A stretch of 64,000 nt of DNA from Vulcanococcus sp. (lineage in GTDB: Bacteria > Cyanobacteriota > Cyanobacteriia > PCC-6307 > Cyanobiaceae): assembly GCA_019264575.1 (NCBI GenBank), contig JAHUZV010000027.1:100807-164806 (forward strand), read 5' to 3'. Shown piece after piece: positions 32,565-42,874 of this stretch. The notes under the pieces are model-generated. The model searched no databases. It saw nothing but the letters and a program-made list of their open reading frames with translations, and had not been told where the DNA came from. Each line of letters begins with the position of its first letter. Position 1 is the stretch's first letter. Position numbers and translations under genes: made by a program.

Positions 32565-34697
32565 TCAGGCCGGGAGCGAATCCGCTTGCTCCTGCAGCAC
32601 ATCTTCAAAGCCGGCGCGGCGCTGCTGATCGAGGTGGGCAATGTGCTGGCGCTCGTTGTAGTAGAGCTCCTGAAAGCGCAGGGCATCGCCGTTGAGATCG
32701 GCGAACATCGCTTCGATGCGCGCTTCCATATCAAGAGCAGCGGGCTGGAGGGCGCGGCTGGGATCGCCATCGCCAGGAGGATCCGCCGGCGCATCACCCG
32801 TTCCATGGCCAGCCTCCAGGAGGCGGGCAATACAGCGCTCGAGGGTTTCCAGGCGCTGGGCACTCCAGGCATTGAGCAGATGCCGGCAGCGCTTGAGGCT
32901 GCGCTGGCGCTCGAGTGAAGCCGTCGCCCCCCGCAGCTGCAGCAGGGGGTTGGCCAAGGCCAAACGCTGCACATCGGTGGGCTCAAGCAGCGGGGTGAGC
33001 CGCGTGAGCAAATCGGAAGGAACCTCCGCATCGCTGAGCAGCAACTGATCAGACAGCAGGCGCGGGAGATCCAGATCCGCCAGCTCCACGCCCGGATCGA
33101 TGCCGCGGTTGATCGTTTCAAGGCGGCCCACCCCCAGGTTGTCCTCCTCCAGGGAGCTGATCGCCGCCCAGAGCTGACGGTGGTGGGCGATGGCGAAATC
33201 ATCGAGCTCGCGCCGGCGCAGCTCAGCGCGGATGGTGCCGCGGTGCGTGGGGCAGTGCAGATAGAGGCGCAGCAGCTCAGCTTCCGCGCGCTCGCGCAGG
33301 CCCGCCTCACCGGGCTGCTCCCAGCGCTGGGAGCGGCCATGCCACCGCTGCCCTTTCACCTGCTGGCGCAGGTCGTCTTCCAGTTGCAGAGCCAGGCGCG
33401 CTTGGCCGCCGCTGAGGCGCTCGGCCACCTGCTGCAGGTAACGGGAGCGCACGGCGCTGGCGGGCAGCTTGCCAAGCAGCACCACCAGCTCACTCACCGC
33501 CTGCTGGAACTGATCGGAGCGGGCCAGATCGCGATCTTCGAGCACCTGATCGATCTGCCAATCGAGCCAGAGCGGCGCCTGATCCAGCAGGGAGCGGTAG
33601 TCACCGGCGCCGTGTTCCTTGAGGAATTCGTCGGGGTCTTTGCCGGCGGGCAGGTGCAGCACCCGCAGCTCCAGCTGCCCCTGCAGCGCCAGCTGCTCCA
33701 CCTCACCGATGGCCCGTTGAGCGGCGCGCACACCGGCGCGGTCGGTGTCGAAGTTGAGGATCAGGCGCTTGCCATCGCAGCAGCGGCAGAGCTGGGTGAT
33801 CTGCTGGCTGCTGAGGGCGGTGCCCAGGGCCGCCACCGCATTGGTGATGCCGGCGGCGTGCAGGGCGATCACATCGAAATAGCCCTCCACCACCACCGCC
33901 CGGTCGTCCTTGCGGATGGCATTCACCGCCTTATCGAGGCCGAACAAGTGTTTGCCCTTTTCAAACACCTCCGTTTCCGGAGAGTTCAGATATTTGGGTT
34001 CACCGCCATCGAGGCTGCGGCCGCCAAAGCCGATGATCCGGCCCTGGCGATCGCAGATCGGCACCATCACCCGGTGGCGAAAGCGGTCGTAGAAGCCATC
34101 GCCGCCCCGGCGCGGCACCACCAGGCCAGCGGCCTCGAGCAAGTCGGGTGCAAAGCCTTCCACCTGCTGGAGGTGGGAGAGCAAACCATCCCAGCGCTCG
34201 GGGGCATAACCCAGCCCAAAGGTCTCGAGGGTGGTTTCGCTCAGGCCCCGCTGCTCGCGCAGATAGGCCAGGGCGCCTGCGCCCTCAGGGCTGCGCAGCT
34301 GGCTGCGGAACCAGCCCGCCGCCATCGCCAGCACCTTGTGCAGCTGATCGCGGCGGGAGAGCTGCTGGCGCAAACGCTCCTGCTGGGGCCCCTCGAGGGT
34401 TTCCACCGGCAGCTGATATTTGCGCGCCAGCTCCAGCACCACATCGCTGAAGCTCTGGCGCTGCAGTTCCATCAGGAACTTGATCGCATTGCCGCCGGCC
34501 CCGCAGGAGAAGCAGTAGTAGAACTGCTTCGCCGGCGACACCGTCATCGACGGCGATTTGTCGTCGTGGAATGGACAGACGCCGACAAATTCGCGGCCTT
34601 TCTTTTTGAGCACCACGTGCTCACCCACCACATCGACGATGTCAGCGCGTTCCTTAACGGCCTCGATCGTGCGGGGGTGGAGGCGAGGAGCAGACAC
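32565..34697 (-). CDS. dnaG: DNA primase
   Basis: A 710-residue primase that makes RNA primers for replication. The CHC2 zinc finger (CPFHDDKSPSM...YYCFSCGAGGN) is at about residues 42-68, the RNA polymerase core with EGYFDVIALHAAGI and the TOPRIM NFDTDRAGVRAA follow, and the C-terminal helicase-binding part is helical and Gln/Arg-rich. The start codon is GTG at 34697, 13 bases from the divergent transporter start. Confidence 0.95.
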   Translation of the reverse strand: MSAPRLHPRTIEAVKERADIVDVVGEHVVLKKKGREFVGVCPFHDDKSPSMTVSPAKQFYYCFSCGAGGNAIKFLMELQRQSFSDVVLELARKYQLPVETLEGPQQERLRQQLSRRDQLHKVLAMAAGWFRSQLRSPEGAGALAYLREQRGLSETTLETFGLGYAPERWDGLLSHLQQVEGFAPDLLEAAGLVVPRRGGDGFYDRFRHRVMVPICDRQGRIIGFGGRSLDGGEPKYLNSPETEVFEKGKHLFGLDKAVNAIRKDDRAVVVEGYFDVIALHAAGITNAVAALGTALSSQQITQLCRCCDGKRLILNFDTDRAGVRAAQRAIGEVEQLALQGQLELRVLHLPAGKDPDEFLKEHGAGDYRSLLDQAPLWLDWQIDQVLEDRDLARSDQFQQAVSELVVLLGKLPASAVRSRYLQQVAERLSGGQARLALQLEDDLRQQVKGQRWHGRSQRWEQPGEAGLRERAEAELLRLYLHCPTHRGTIRAELRRRELDDFAIAHHRQLWAAISSLEEDNLGVGRLETINRGIDPGVELADLDLPRLLSDQLLLSDAEVPSDLLTRLTPLLEPTDVQRLALANPLLQLRGATASLERQRSLKRCRHLLNAWSAQRLETLERCIARLLEAGHGTGDAPADPPGDGDPSRALQPAALDMEARIEAMFADLNGDALRFQELYYNERQHIAHLDQQRRAGFEDVLQEQADSLPA

Positions 34698-34710
34698 GCT
34701 GCGCGCACGG

Positions 34711-35616
34711 GTGCGGCTTCAGGATGGCAGGGCAGCCCTGTGGATGCTGTCCAGCGCCATCAGTTTCAGCCTGATGGGCGTGTGTGTGAAGGCGGTGGGC
34801 GGCCGCATCCCGGTGGCGGAGGTGGTGCTGGCTAGGTCGGCAGTGAGCCTGCTGCTGAGCATCGCGATGCTGAAGCAGGCGGGGCTGAACCCCTGGGGGC
34901 AGCGGCGGGGCCTGCTGGTGCTGCGCGGGGTGATCGGCACCGGCGCCCTGCTGTGCGTGTTCGCGGCCCTGGCGCAACTGCCGCTGGCGCCAGCCACGGT
35001 GTTGCAGTACCTGCAACCCACGTTCACGGCACTGCTGGCCTGGCTGCTGCTGCGGGAGCGGGTGGGGCCGCGGGTGCTGCTCGCAGCGCTGCTGGGCTGG
35101 CTGGCAGTGGTGCTGCTCAGCAATCAGAACGACTTAATGGGCTTGCTCGGCCCCATCACCAGCCGCTGGCTGGAGAGCACCGCCACGCCTCTGCCCCTAA
35201 CCGGTGTGCTCCTGGCGATCGCCGGTGCCCTGCTCTCGGCCTGCGCCTATGTGAGCGTGCGGGCGCTGGGGCGCACAGAGCACCCGCTGGTGATCGTGTT
35301 CTATTTCCCACTGGTGGGGCTGGTCCTCACCACGCCACTGGTGCTGCTGCAGCCGGTGTGGCCCACGGCTTGGGAAGCGCTGGCTCTGGTGGGCGTAGGC
35401 CTGTTCACCCAACTGGGGCAGCTGGGGGTCACCAATGGCTTGCTGGGGATGCCGGCGGCGCGGGCCACGGCTCTGAGCTACGGCCAGGTGCCGCTCGCGG
35501 CCCTGTGGGGCTGGTGGTTTTTCGGCGAATCGCTCGACCCCGACACCGCCCTGGCGATGGCGCTGGTGCTGGCCGCCACCCTGCTGAGCCTCAGGCGATC
35601 GGCAAAGGATCGATGA
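34711..35616 (+). CDS. EamA/DMT family transporter
   Basis: A 301-residue membrane protein with ten hydrophobic helices as two EamA repeats (SSAISFSLMGVCVKAVGG... and AGALLSACAYVSVRALG...). Such carriers export amino acids, nucleotides or other metabolites; substrate unknown. I chose GTG 34711 because it clears the divergent dnaG start; ATG 34744 would trim the first helix. The 3' end overlaps the convergent lipoprotein gene by 26 bases. Confidence 0.8.
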   Translation: MRLQDGRAALWMLSSAISFSLMGVCVKAVGGRIPVAEVVLARSAVSLLLSIAMLKQAGLNPWGQRRGLLVLRGVIGTGALLCVFAALAQLPLAPATVLQYLQPTFTALLAWLLLRERVGPRVLLAALLGWLAVVLLSNQNDLMGLLGPITSRWLESTATPLPLTGVLLAIAGALLSACAYVSVRALGRTEHPLVIVFYFPLVGLVLTTPLVLLQPVWPTAWEALALVGVGLFTQLGQLGVTNGLLGMPAARATALSYGQVPLAALWGWWFFGESLDPDTALAMALVLAATLLSLRRSAKDR

Positions 35617-36055
35617 TCCAGTCCTGGGTGGAGCCATCGCTGCTGCCGCTGGGCCGCGCCAAGCGCCAGCTCTGGCCGCGTTCACCCCGCTGCAGGTAGA
35701 GATCGAAGGCGCTGTCCACGCGGATCGGATCACCCGGCAGGCGCCAATCGAAGCGGCCGGTGAGATGCAAACCCTTGCTGCCGCCAATCGGGATGGCCTG
35801 CTGTGATTCCACACGCACCCGGCTCACCTGGGGCATGCCGTCGGCCGGGTTGAGCTGCAGGGCCTCAGCGATCGAGCGCTGGGTGAGATCGATCTGCAGC
35901 GCAAGCGCCGAGAGCAGCACCTTCTGGGAGGGTTGCGCGCCACCGCAGGCGCTCAGCGTGAAACTGAGCACCACGCAGAGCAACAGCGCCACAACCCGGC
36001 GCAGTGCTGCCAGCAGCGGGGATGGGGTTGTCGGAGCGGGCAGCATGGGGGGCAT
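35591..36055 (-). CDS. Predicted lipoprotein, unknown function
   Basis: A 154-residue protein with a lipoprotein signal: hydrophobic VVALLLCVVLSFTLSAC with the lipobox LSAC and Cys as lipidation site. The mature part has a SAL-ALQIDLTQRSIAEAL helix and a beta-rich SRVRVESQQAIPIGGSKGLHLTGRFDWRLPG-like end. Related proteins are common in picocyanobacteria. ATG 36055 has GGAAG nine bases upstream; ATG 36046 is possible. It is divergent from ruvA (13 bases). Confidence 0.7.
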   Translation of the reverse strand: MPPMLPAPTTPSPLLAALRRVVALLLCVVLSFTLSACGGAQPSQKVLLSALALQIDLTQRSIAEALQLNPADGMPQVSRVRVESQQAIPIGGSKGLHLTGRFDWRLPGDPIRVDSAFDLYLQRGERGQSWRLARPSGSSDGSTQDWIIDPLPIA

Positions 36056-36068
36056 CAACGGTGCTTCC

Positions 36069-36731
36069 ATGATCGGCTGGCTGCAAGGGCAACTCGCCGA
36101 TCGTTGGCAGCAGGCCAGCCGCTGCGGCTTGCTGCTGGTGTGCGGCGGGGTGGGCTACGAGGTGCAGATGCCCCGCCGCCAGTGGGATCGCCTGGGTGAA
36201 ACAGGCAGTGCCCTGAGCCTGCACATTCATCAGGTGATCCGCGAGGACGCCTGGACGCTCTACGGCTTCGCCAGCCGCGCCGAGCGGGATCTGTTTCGCG
36301 AATTGGTGGCGGTGAGCGGCGTTGGGCCGCAAATGGCGCTCGGACTATTAGGGCAGCTGAGCTGCGAAGAGCTGGTGCGGGCGATCGTGCAGGCCGACCT
36401 GCGGCTGCTCACCCAGGCGCCGGGGGTGGGCAAACGCACGGCCGAGCGGCTGGCGGTGGAACTGCGCACCCGCCTGCAGGAGCGCTTTGGCAGCAGCAGC
36501 GATCCAGACGACACAGCCGATCTGAGCCTCACGGCCAACGCCACAAAGCAGACCTTGCCCAACGCTGTGCGCGAGGAGGTGAGCCTCACCCTCACGGCCC
36601 TTGGCTACGAAGCGCTGGAGATCAACCGCGCCCTACGGGCCGTGGCTGCCCTGCAAAGCCCTGAGATCGAAGCGGCCGATGACTGGCTGCGGGAGTGTCT
36701 GCGCTGGCTCTCCCGCGGCCAGGCGGCCTGA
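36069..36731 (+). CDS. ruvA: Holliday junction helicase subunit RuvA
   Basis: A 220-residue protein that binds four-way junctions and recruits RuvB. It has the N-terminal OB fold (MIGWLQGQL, VGYEVQMP), two helix-hairpin-helix motifs (VSGVGPQMALGLLG and APGVGKRTAERLAVELR) and the flexible RuvB-binding domain III (VSLTLTALGYEALEINRAL). The ATG at 36069 fits the family. rpsO follows after 61 bases. Confidence 0.94.
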   Translation: MIGWLQGQLADRWQQASRCGLLLVCGGVGYEVQMPRRQWDRLGETGSALSLHIHQVIREDAWTLYGFASRAERDLFRELVAVSGVGPQMALGLLGQLSCEELVRAIVQADLRLLTQAPGVGKRTAERLAVELRTRLQERFGSSSDPDDTADLSLTANATKQTLPNAVREEVSLTLTALGYEALEINRALRAVAALQSPEIEAADDWLRECLRWLSRGQAA

Positions 36732-36792
36732 GGTTGGGGTGACCATGAGGCGGTAAGTTGGATGTTTGCACCGTCAGGGCCAGACGCCGCGC

Positions 36793-37062
36793 ATGTCGCT
36801 CGACACCACCAAGAAGCAGGAACTGATCAACGCTCATCAGACCCACGGCACCGACACCGGTTCTGTTGAGGTTCAGGTGGCCATGCTGAGCGAGCGCATC
36901 AGCAAGCTGAGCGGACACCTGCAGAAGAACATCCACGATTTCTCATCGCGGCAGGGTCTGCTGAAGATGATCGGCCGCCGTAAGCGTCTGCTGAGCTACC
37001 TGCGCAGCAACAGCGAGCAGCGCTACGCCACCCTGATTCAGAAGCTCGGCATCCGCGGCTGA
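36793..37062 (+). CDS. rpsO: 30S ribosomal protein S15
   Basis: An 89-residue S15 with the family pattern [42 protein letters not shown] and [12 protein letters not shown]. It binds the central domain of 16S rRNA early in 30S assembly. ATG 36793 is preferred because upstream residues do not match. PAM68 follows after two bases. Confidence 0.97.
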   Translation: MSLDTTKKQELINAHQTHGTDTGSVEVQVAMLSERISKLSGHLQKNIHDFSSRQGLLKMIGRRKRLLSYLRSNSEQRYATLIQKLGIRG

Positions 37063-37064
37063 CG

Positions 37065-37472
37065 ATGGCAGGCAAGGGGAAGAACCGCACCAGCGGCGGC
37101 GGTGGTCTGGGACCACAACCCCCTGCCAGCCTCAACAAGACCAGGGCCAAGGCCCAGCAGACCATCCCCGACTACGTGGCCAATCGCATGGCCCGGCGTG
37201 TGGCGGTCGCCACCGGCATCCCCAGCATTCTTGGGATGTCCACCTTCGTGGCGAGCTATCTGCTGGTGAGCAAAGGCGTCTTGGATATTCCCCCCGGCAT
37301 CACTCTGGTGACGTCAGGGGGATTCTTCTTGTTGGGCCTGGTGGGGCTGAGCTACGGGGTGCTCTCCGCCAGCTGGGAGCCGGGTGCCGGCAGCCTGCTG
37401 GGAATCGAGCAGATCGGCCTGAACATCAGCCGCCTGCGCAGCTCGATCAAGCGGCCACCAGCGGCGAGCTGA
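37065..37472 (+). CDS. PAM68 family photosystem assembly protein (DUF3464)
   Basis: A 135-residue protein with a basic N-terminus ([16 protein letters not shown]), [21 protein letters not shown] and two membrane helices ([15 protein letters not shown] and [20 protein letters not shown]). PAM68 homologues in plants and cyanobacteria help early photosystem II assembly. It follows rpsO by two bases and its 3' end overlaps the convergent dnaE by 26 bases. Confidence 0.88.
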   Translation: MAGKGKNRTSGGGGLGPQPPASLNKTRAKAQQTIPDYVANRMARRVAVATGIPSILGMSTFVASYLLVSKGVLDIPPGITLVTSGGFFLLGLVGLSYGVLSASWEPGAGSLLGIEQIGLNISRLRSSIKRPPAAS

Positions 37473-40400
37473 GGCGGGCCCGGAAGGCCTGAGCCGTGAG
37501 GCTGCTAAGCGCGGCCTCACTGTCGCGCACGCAGAACTGATGGCCCAGGCGCACGAAGCGGGTCTGGCCGTGGTGGCGCACCATCGCCACCACCGGTACG
37601 CGCACACCGGCGTCGTCTTTATCGGTGCGGTGCTGGTTGAGGCATTCGCGCAGCTTGTGCTGCACAGCAATGTCGCTGGCTTCACTGCCCTCGAGTTCCA
37701 CCAGCAGCACCTTCAGCTCATCGATCACGCGGCAGTCGTCGACGATCAGCTGCACCTGCTCATCGCGCCGATCCACCGAGGCCCAGATCAGCAGGCGCGC
37801 ATCCACCATCAGGAAATCCGCCAGGCGGGCATAGGTCTTCGGGAAGACCACCGCCTCACAGCTGCCGCTGAGATCCTCCAGCTGCAGAACCGCCATGCGA
37901 TCGCCTTTGCGGGTGGTCACCGGCCGCAAACCAGACACCATGCCCACCACACTCACCCGCGCCTTATCGGCCTGCTCCTCCAGGCTGCCCAGGCCCACCG
38001 GTGAGAGCAGCTGCACAGGCCGGGTGAGCTGCTTGAGCGGGTGATCGGAGAGGTAGAAGCCCACCAGCTCCTTCTCCAGCCGCAGCTTTTCGGTGGGGGG
38101 ATAGTCGGGCACGGGGGCTGCTTTGGGGGCCGTGCTCAGATCACCACCAGCGGCCGCAGCCGCCTCGGCATCGCTGCCGCCACCACCGAGCAAATCAAAC
38201 AAATTGCCCTGGCCGCTGGCGCGATCACGGGCGCGGGAGCTGGCCCAATCCACGATCAGATCGAGATCAGCCATCAACTGGGCGCGGTTGGCCTTGGGCT
38301 CGAGCGCATCGAGGGCACCGCAGTGAATCAGCGATTCCAGCGAGCGGCGGTTGAGCGTGGTGCCGGGGATCCGATCGCACAGATCAGCCAGGGAGCGGAA
38401 GGGGCCATCGCTGCTGCGGGCCTCCAGCAACGCCCGGATGGCTCCATCGCCGAGGTTGCGCACCGCTGAAAGGCCAAACAGGATCCGATCACCCACAGGG
38501 GTGAAATCGATCCCCGAAGCATTCACATCCGGCGGCATCACCTCGATGCCCATGGCGTTGCAGTTGGAGATGTAGCGCTGCACCTTGTCGGTGGTGCCGG
38601 CATTCACGGTGAGCAGCGCCGCCATATAGGCCACTGGGTAGTGGGCCTTGAGGTAGGCGGTTTGGTAAGTCACAGCGCCGTAGGCGGTGGAATGGCTCTT
38701 GTTGAAGCAGTATTCGGCGAACAGCACCATCTGCTCAAACAGTGATTCGGCGATCTTTGGATCAACGCCTCGCTCAGTCGCACCTTTCACAAAGATGCTC
38801 TGGTGCTTCTCCATCTCGCTTTTCTTCTTCTTGCCCATCGCGCGGCGCAGCAGATCGGCTTCACCGAGTGAATAACCAGCCAGATCCTGCGCGATCCGCA
38901 TGATCTGCTCCTGATACACCATGATCCCGTAGGTCTCCTGCAGGATCGGCTCCAGCTTGGCGTGGGCGAAATCAATTGCCTCGCGGCCGTGCTTGCGGTT
39001 GATGAACTTCGGAATCAGGCCAGCATCCAGCGGACCCGGGCGATAGAGCGCCAGGATCGAAGAGATGTCTTCCAGCGATGAGGGTTTGAGATCGCGCACG
39101 ATCTGGCGCATCCCGCTGGATTCGAGCTGGAAGATGCCCTCCAGATCACCGCGGGCCAGCAAGCCATAGGTGCCGGGATCATCCAACGGCAACGCATCAG
39201 GATCCACCTTCTGACCCGTGCTTTGCTCCACCAGATCGATGGTTTTATCGATCATGGTGAGGTTCTTGAGGCCGAGGAAGTCCATCTTCAGGAGCCCCAT
39301 CGACTCCACGTCTTCCATGAAGTATTGAGTGATCACCTGGCCGTCGTTGTTGCGCTGAAGCGGAACCACTTCATCGAGCGGATCAGCAGCAATCACCACA
39401 CCGGCGGCGTGCACACCGAAGGTTTTGTTGGTGCCTTCGATGCGCATCGCCATATCCACCCAGCGCTTCACCTGGGGGTCGTTCTGATATTTCTCGCGAA
39501 ATTCCGGCGCCGGTGATTCCTCGCCGATCATCTCCTTGAGCTTGGCGGGTTTACCGCGCACCACCGGGATCAACTTGGCGAGGCGGTCGGCATCGCCATA
39601 GGGGATGTCGAGCACGCGAGCCACATCCTTGAGCACCGCCTTGGAGGTCATGCGGTTGAAGGTGATGATCTGCGCCACCTTCTCTTCGCCGTAGCGGCGG
39701 GTGACGTAGTCGATCACCTCACCGCGGCGCTCGATGCAGAAGTCGGTGTCGATATCCGGCATCGATTTGCGTTCCGGATTGAGGAAGCGCTCAAACAGCA
39801 GGCCGTTCGTGACCGGATCGATGTTGGTGATGCCCAGGGCATAGGCCACCAGGGAGCCTGCGGCCGATCCACGGCCAGGCCCCACGGGGATCCCGTTCTC
39901 ACGGGCAAAGCGGATGTAATCCCACACCACCAGGAAATAGGTGGGGAAACCCATCTGCTCCATCACCTGCAGCTCAAAGGTGAGCCGCTCGCCGTACTCC
40001 GGCGTGAAGCCGGCGTCCTCAGGCAGCTGCAAGCGAGCACGCAACCCCTGCTCGCTCACCTCACGCAGGTAGCTCACCGGCGTGTGCCCCTCTGGGATCG
40101 GGAAACGCGGCATCTGGTAGCGGCCGAGGATGTCGTAGTCCTCCACCTTCTCGGCCACCAGCGCGGTGTTGGCCACGGCTTCGGCCACCACCTCAGGCTC
40201 GAGGTGATCAGCAAACAGGGCGAGCATCTCCTGCTCGCCCTTGATGTATTCGGTGCCGGTGTAGCGCAGGCGCTTCTCATCGGTCACGAGCTTGCCGGTG
40301 AGGATGCAGAGCAGCGCGTCGTGAGCTTCGGCGTCGTTGCTGGTGAGGTAGTGGGCGTCGTTGGTGGCGACGATCGGGATACCGAGCTCGCGGGAGATAC

Positions 40401-40983
40401 GCACCATCTCCACGTTCACGATCCGATCTTCCGGGGAACCGTGGTCCTGGATCTCCAGGTAGAAATCGCCTCCGAACACGCCCTGATACCAGCGGGCCAC
40501 ATCCCGGGCTACATCCGGGCGGCCACGCAGGATCGCCTGGGAGATCTCACCGCCGAGGCAGGCGGTGGCCACAATCAACCCCTCGCTGTATTGCTCGAGG
40601 GTGGGTTTATCAATGCAAGCGCGCGAAAAGATGCCACGGCCGCGCATGCCGCGCAGGTGGCTGATGCTGGTGAGCTTCACCAGGTTGCGGTAGCCCACCG
40701 CGTTCTTGGCCAGCACCACCAGGTGGTATCGGCGCTCCTTCTTGGGGGGGTTGGGGTCATCAAGGGAGCCGTTGATGACATACATCTCGTTGCCAATGAT
40801 CGGCTTCACCGAGGTGCCCTTGCACAGCTTGAGCAGCTCAATGGCGCCGTACATCACACCGTGATCGGTGAGCGCCAGAGCGGGCATCCCCAGCTCCTCA
40901 GCTCGCTTCACCATCGCCGGCAGCTGACTGGCCCCATCGAGGAGGCTGTAGTCGCTGTGGTTGTGAAGCGGAACAAAAGCCAC
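37447..40983 (-). CDS. dnaE: DNA polymerase III alpha subunit, uninterrupted
   Basis: The 1178-residue replicative polymerase. PHP domain at the start ([13 protein letters not shown]), catalytic [34 protein letters not shown] and a C-terminal OB fold ([28 protein letters not shown]). In many cyanobacteria this gene is split in two by an intein inserted before the Cys in EYCFNKSHS; here that site reads [16 protein letters not shown] without interruption, so the gene is intact. The start codon is GTG at 40983. Confidence 0.97.
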   Translation of the reverse strand: MAFVPLHNHSDYSLLDGASQLPAMVKRAEELGMPALALTDHGVMYGAIELLKLCKGTSVKPIIGNEMYVINGSLDDPNPPKKERRYHLVVLAKNAVGYRNLVKLTSISHLRGMRGRGIFSRACIDKPTLEQYSEGLIVATACLGGEISQAILRGRPDVARDVARWYQGVFGGDFYLEIQDHGSPEDRIVNVEMVRISRELGIPIVATNDAHYLTSNDAEAHDALLCILTGKLVTDEKRLRYTGTEYIKGEQEMLALFADHLEPEVVAEAVANTALVAEKVEDYDILGRYQMPRFPIPEGHTPVSYLREVSEQGLRARLQLPEDAGFTPEYGERLTFELQVMEQMGFPTYFLVVWDYIRFARENGIPVGPGRGSAAGSLVAYALGITNIDPVTNGLLFERFLNPERKSMPDIDTDFCIERRGEVIDYVTRRYGEEKVAQIITFNRMTSKAVLKDVARVLDIPYGDADRLAKLIPVVRGKPAKLKEMIGEESPAPEFREKYQNDPQVKRWVDMAMRIEGTNKTFGVHAAGVVIAADPLDEVVPLQRNNDGQVITQYFMEDVESMGLLKMDFLGLKNLTMIDKTIDLVEQSTGQKVDPDALPLDDPGTYGLLARGDLEGIFQLESSGMRQIVRDLKPSSLEDISSILALYRPGPLDAGLIPKFINRKHGREAIDFAHAKLEPILQETYGIMVYQEQIMRIAQDLAGYSLGEADLLRRAMGKKKKSEMEKHQSIFVKGATERGVDPKIAESLFEQMVLFAEYCFNKSHSTAYGAVTYQTAYLKAHYPVAYMAALLTVNAGTTDKVQRYISNCNAMGIEVMPPDVNASGIDFTPVGDRILFGLSAVRNLGDGAIRALLEARSSDGPFRSLADLCDRIPGTTLNRRSLESLIHCGALDALEPKANRAQLMADLDLIVDWASSRARDRASGQGNLFDLLGGGGSDAEAAAAAGGDLSTAPKAAPVPDYPPTEKLRLEKELVGFYLSDHPLKQLTRPVQLLSPVGLGSLEEQADKARVSVVGMVSGLRPVTTRKGDRMAVLQLEDLSGSCEAVVFPKTYARLADFLMVDARLLIWASVDRRDEQVQLIVDDCRVIDELKVLLVELEGSEASDIAVQHKLRECLNQHRTDKDDAGVRVPVVAMVRHHGQTRFVRLGHQFCVRDSEAALSSLTAQAFRARLSSPLVAA

Positions 40984-41070
40984 AGGCGGTGCCGCAGGGT
41001 TGAAGCAGTAGCCCCAGGCTAAGGGGCCACCACCAGATTCAGGGCCTGAGCACCGGCTTTACCGGCAGGC

Positions 41071-41088
41071 AACGCCAGCTGTGGCGTT
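41071..41088. repeat. Short perfect hairpin at the gatA stop
   Basis: AACGCCA-GCTG-TGGCGTT is a perfect seven-base inverted repeat covering the gatA stop codon. A second imperfect G/C stem lies at 41044-41070. No T-run follows on the minus strand, so terminator function is unproven. Confidence 0.4.
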
Positions 41089-42547
41089 AAGGCACCAGGG
41101 CAGCAGCAGGACGGTTCTCCATCACGCGGGCGGCCTGCTCGTAATGCCACGCCACCTGCAACAGCCGCTCTTCCTGGAGCACACCCGTGATCAACTGCAC
41201 ACCGATCGGCAGGCCGGCGCCATCAAAACCGCAGGGCAGGCTGATGGCGGGCAGGCCAGCCATGTTGGCGGGGATGGTGAGCAGATCGGCCAGGTACATG
41301 GCGAGGGGATCCTCGCTGTGGGCGCCGAAGCCAAAGGCCGTGGTGGGGGACGTGGGGGTGAGCAGCACATCCACCGAGCCAAAGGCGCGATCGAAATCGC
41401 GGCGGATCAGGGTGCGCACCTGCTGGGCCTTCTTGTAGTAGGCATCCACGTAGCCGGCCGAGAGGGCATAGGTGCCGATCAGGATGCGGCGCTTCACCTC
41501 ATCGCCAAAGCCTTCGGCGCGGCTGCGCGATGTCATCTCCGCCAGGCTGGCGGCATCGGAAGCGCGGTAGCCGTACTTCACACCGTCGTAGCGGGCCAGG
41601 TTGGCCGAAGCCTCCGAGGGGGCGATCACGTAATAGGTGGCGATGCCGTCGTTGAAACGGGGGCAACTCACGTCCACCAGCTCACAGCCCAGGGCCTCAA
41701 GCTGAGCAGCGGCGGCCATCACCGAGGCTTTCACCTCCGGATCGAGGCCCTCGGCCTCGAAGCACTCGCGCACGATGCCCACCTTCAGGCCAGCCACGGG
41801 CTGTTGCAAAGCAGCCGTGTAATCGGGCACCGGGGCCTTGAGGCAGGTGGAATCGCGCGGATCTTCACCGGCAATCACCTGCAGCAGCTCAGCCGCATCG
41901 GCCACGTTGGTGGCGAAGGGGCCCACCTGATCGAGTGAGCTGGCAAAGGCCACCAGGCCATAGCGGCTGACGCGGCCATAGGTGGGCTTGAGGCCCACCA
42001 CGCCGCAAAACGCCGCGGGCTGGCGGATTGAGCCACCGGTGTCGGAGCCGAGGGAACCCACGCATTCACCCGCGGCCACGGCGGCGGCGCTGCCGCCGGA
42101 GCTGCCACCGGGCACCTTCTCGGTGTTCCAGGGGTTGCGGCTGGGCCCGAACACCGAGGTCTCGGTGGAGCTGCCCATGGCGAACTCATCGAGGTTCGTC
42201 TTCCCCAGCAGCACCGCACCAGCTCCCCAGAGACGGGAGGTGACGGTGGCTTCATAGGGCGGCACAAAGGTCTCCAGCATCCGGCTGGAGCAGGTGGTGC
42301 GCACCCCTTTGGTGCAGAGGTTGTCTTTGATCGCCAGGGGAACACCGGCCAGGGGCGGCAGATCCTCCCCCGCAGCACGTGCCGCATCAATGCGGTCGGC
42401 ATCGGCGCGGGCCCGCTCGGCCGTGACCTCGGTGTAGGCGTTGATGCTGGGCTCGACAGCCTCGATGCGGCTGAGGTGCTGATCGGTGAGCTCGCGGGCG
42501 GAAACCTCGCCGCGCTTGAGCTGCTCACGCCACTCGGCGATCCCCAT
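41087..42547 (-). CDS. gatA: Aspartyl/glutamyl-tRNA amidotransferase subunit A
   Basis: A 486-residue amidase-signature enzyme that releases ammonia from glutamine to amidate Glu-tRNA(Gln). The catalytic Lys is in [14 protein letters not shown], the Ser-cisSer pair in [33 protein letters not shown]-type sequence, landmarks [10 protein letters not shown] and [11 protein letters not shown]. The ATG at 42547 replaces a TTG one codon earlier. dnaE follows on the same strand after 103 bases. Confidence 0.95.
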   Translation of the reverse strand: MGIAEWREQLKRGEVSARELTDQHLSRIEAVEPSINAYTEVTAERARADADRIDAARAAGEDLPPLAGVPLAIKDNLCTKGVRTTCSSRMLETFVPPYEATVTSRLWGAGAVLLGKTNLDEFAMGSSTETSVFGPSRNPWNTEKVPGGSSGGSAAAVAAGECVGSLGSDTGGSIRQPAAFCGVVGLKPTYGRVSRYGLVAFASSLDQVGPFATNVADAAELLQVIAGEDPRDSTCLKAPVPDYTAALQQPVAGLKVGIVRECFEAEGLDPEVKASVMAAAAQLEALGCELVDVSCPRFNDGIATYYVIAPSEASANLARYDGVKYGYRASDAASLAEMTSRSRAEGFGDEVKRRILIGTYALSAGYVDAYYKKAQQVRTLIRRDFDRAFGSVDVLLTPTSPTTAFGFGAHSEDPLAMYLADLLTIPANMAGLPAISLPCGFDGAGLPIGVQLITGVLQEERLLQVAWHYEQAARVMENRPAAALVP

Positions 42548-42579
42548 CAACCCTGCTGCAAATCCAGGGGTCGACGCTA

Positions 42580-42822
42580 TCAGTCGGCACTAATGGTGAA
42601 AGGCTCGCCGCGGCGGGTGCGCAGCAGCGTGTGGTTCACCTCAACAGCACCTTCACTGCGCAGATCAGCCAGGAAGGGAGGCAGGGCCTCCTCCAGGCTG
42701 CTGCGCCGCACATAGGGCCCGAACCAGTAGGTGACATCGGGCTGACGCGTCTCCACCCGCGCCCACCAGGCCAGACCAAGCCCATTAGCAACGCTGCGCA
42801 GGGGCTGGAACAGGGTGGTCAT
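42580..42822 (-). CDS. DUF1816 domain protein
   Basis: An 80-residue cyanobacterial protein with the DUF1816 pattern [40 protein letters not shown] (landmarks WWARVET and YWFGPY). The fold is related to the CpcD-like linker domain in some annotations; function unknown. It lies between the rlmB-like gene and gatA on the same strand. Confidence 0.75.
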   Translation of the reverse strand: MTTLFQPLRSVANGLGLAWWARVETRQPDVTYWFGPYVRRSSLEEALPPFLADLRSEGAVEVNHTLLRTRRGEPFTISAD

Positions 42823-42874
42823 GGGGCGGTGGGAAGTGGACTCATTGTGGCCGTGAAAGCGGCGAACGCAGCCA

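Noticed and set aside
33180-34835. A 551-codon open frame on the plus strand
   Set aside because: Shadow of dnaG, with no domain; dnaG has intact zinc-finger and TOPRIM motifs.
41044-41070. G/C stem between dnaE and gatA as a terminator
   Set aside because: Imperfect pairing and no T-run on the minus strand; may be read-through from gatA to dnaE.
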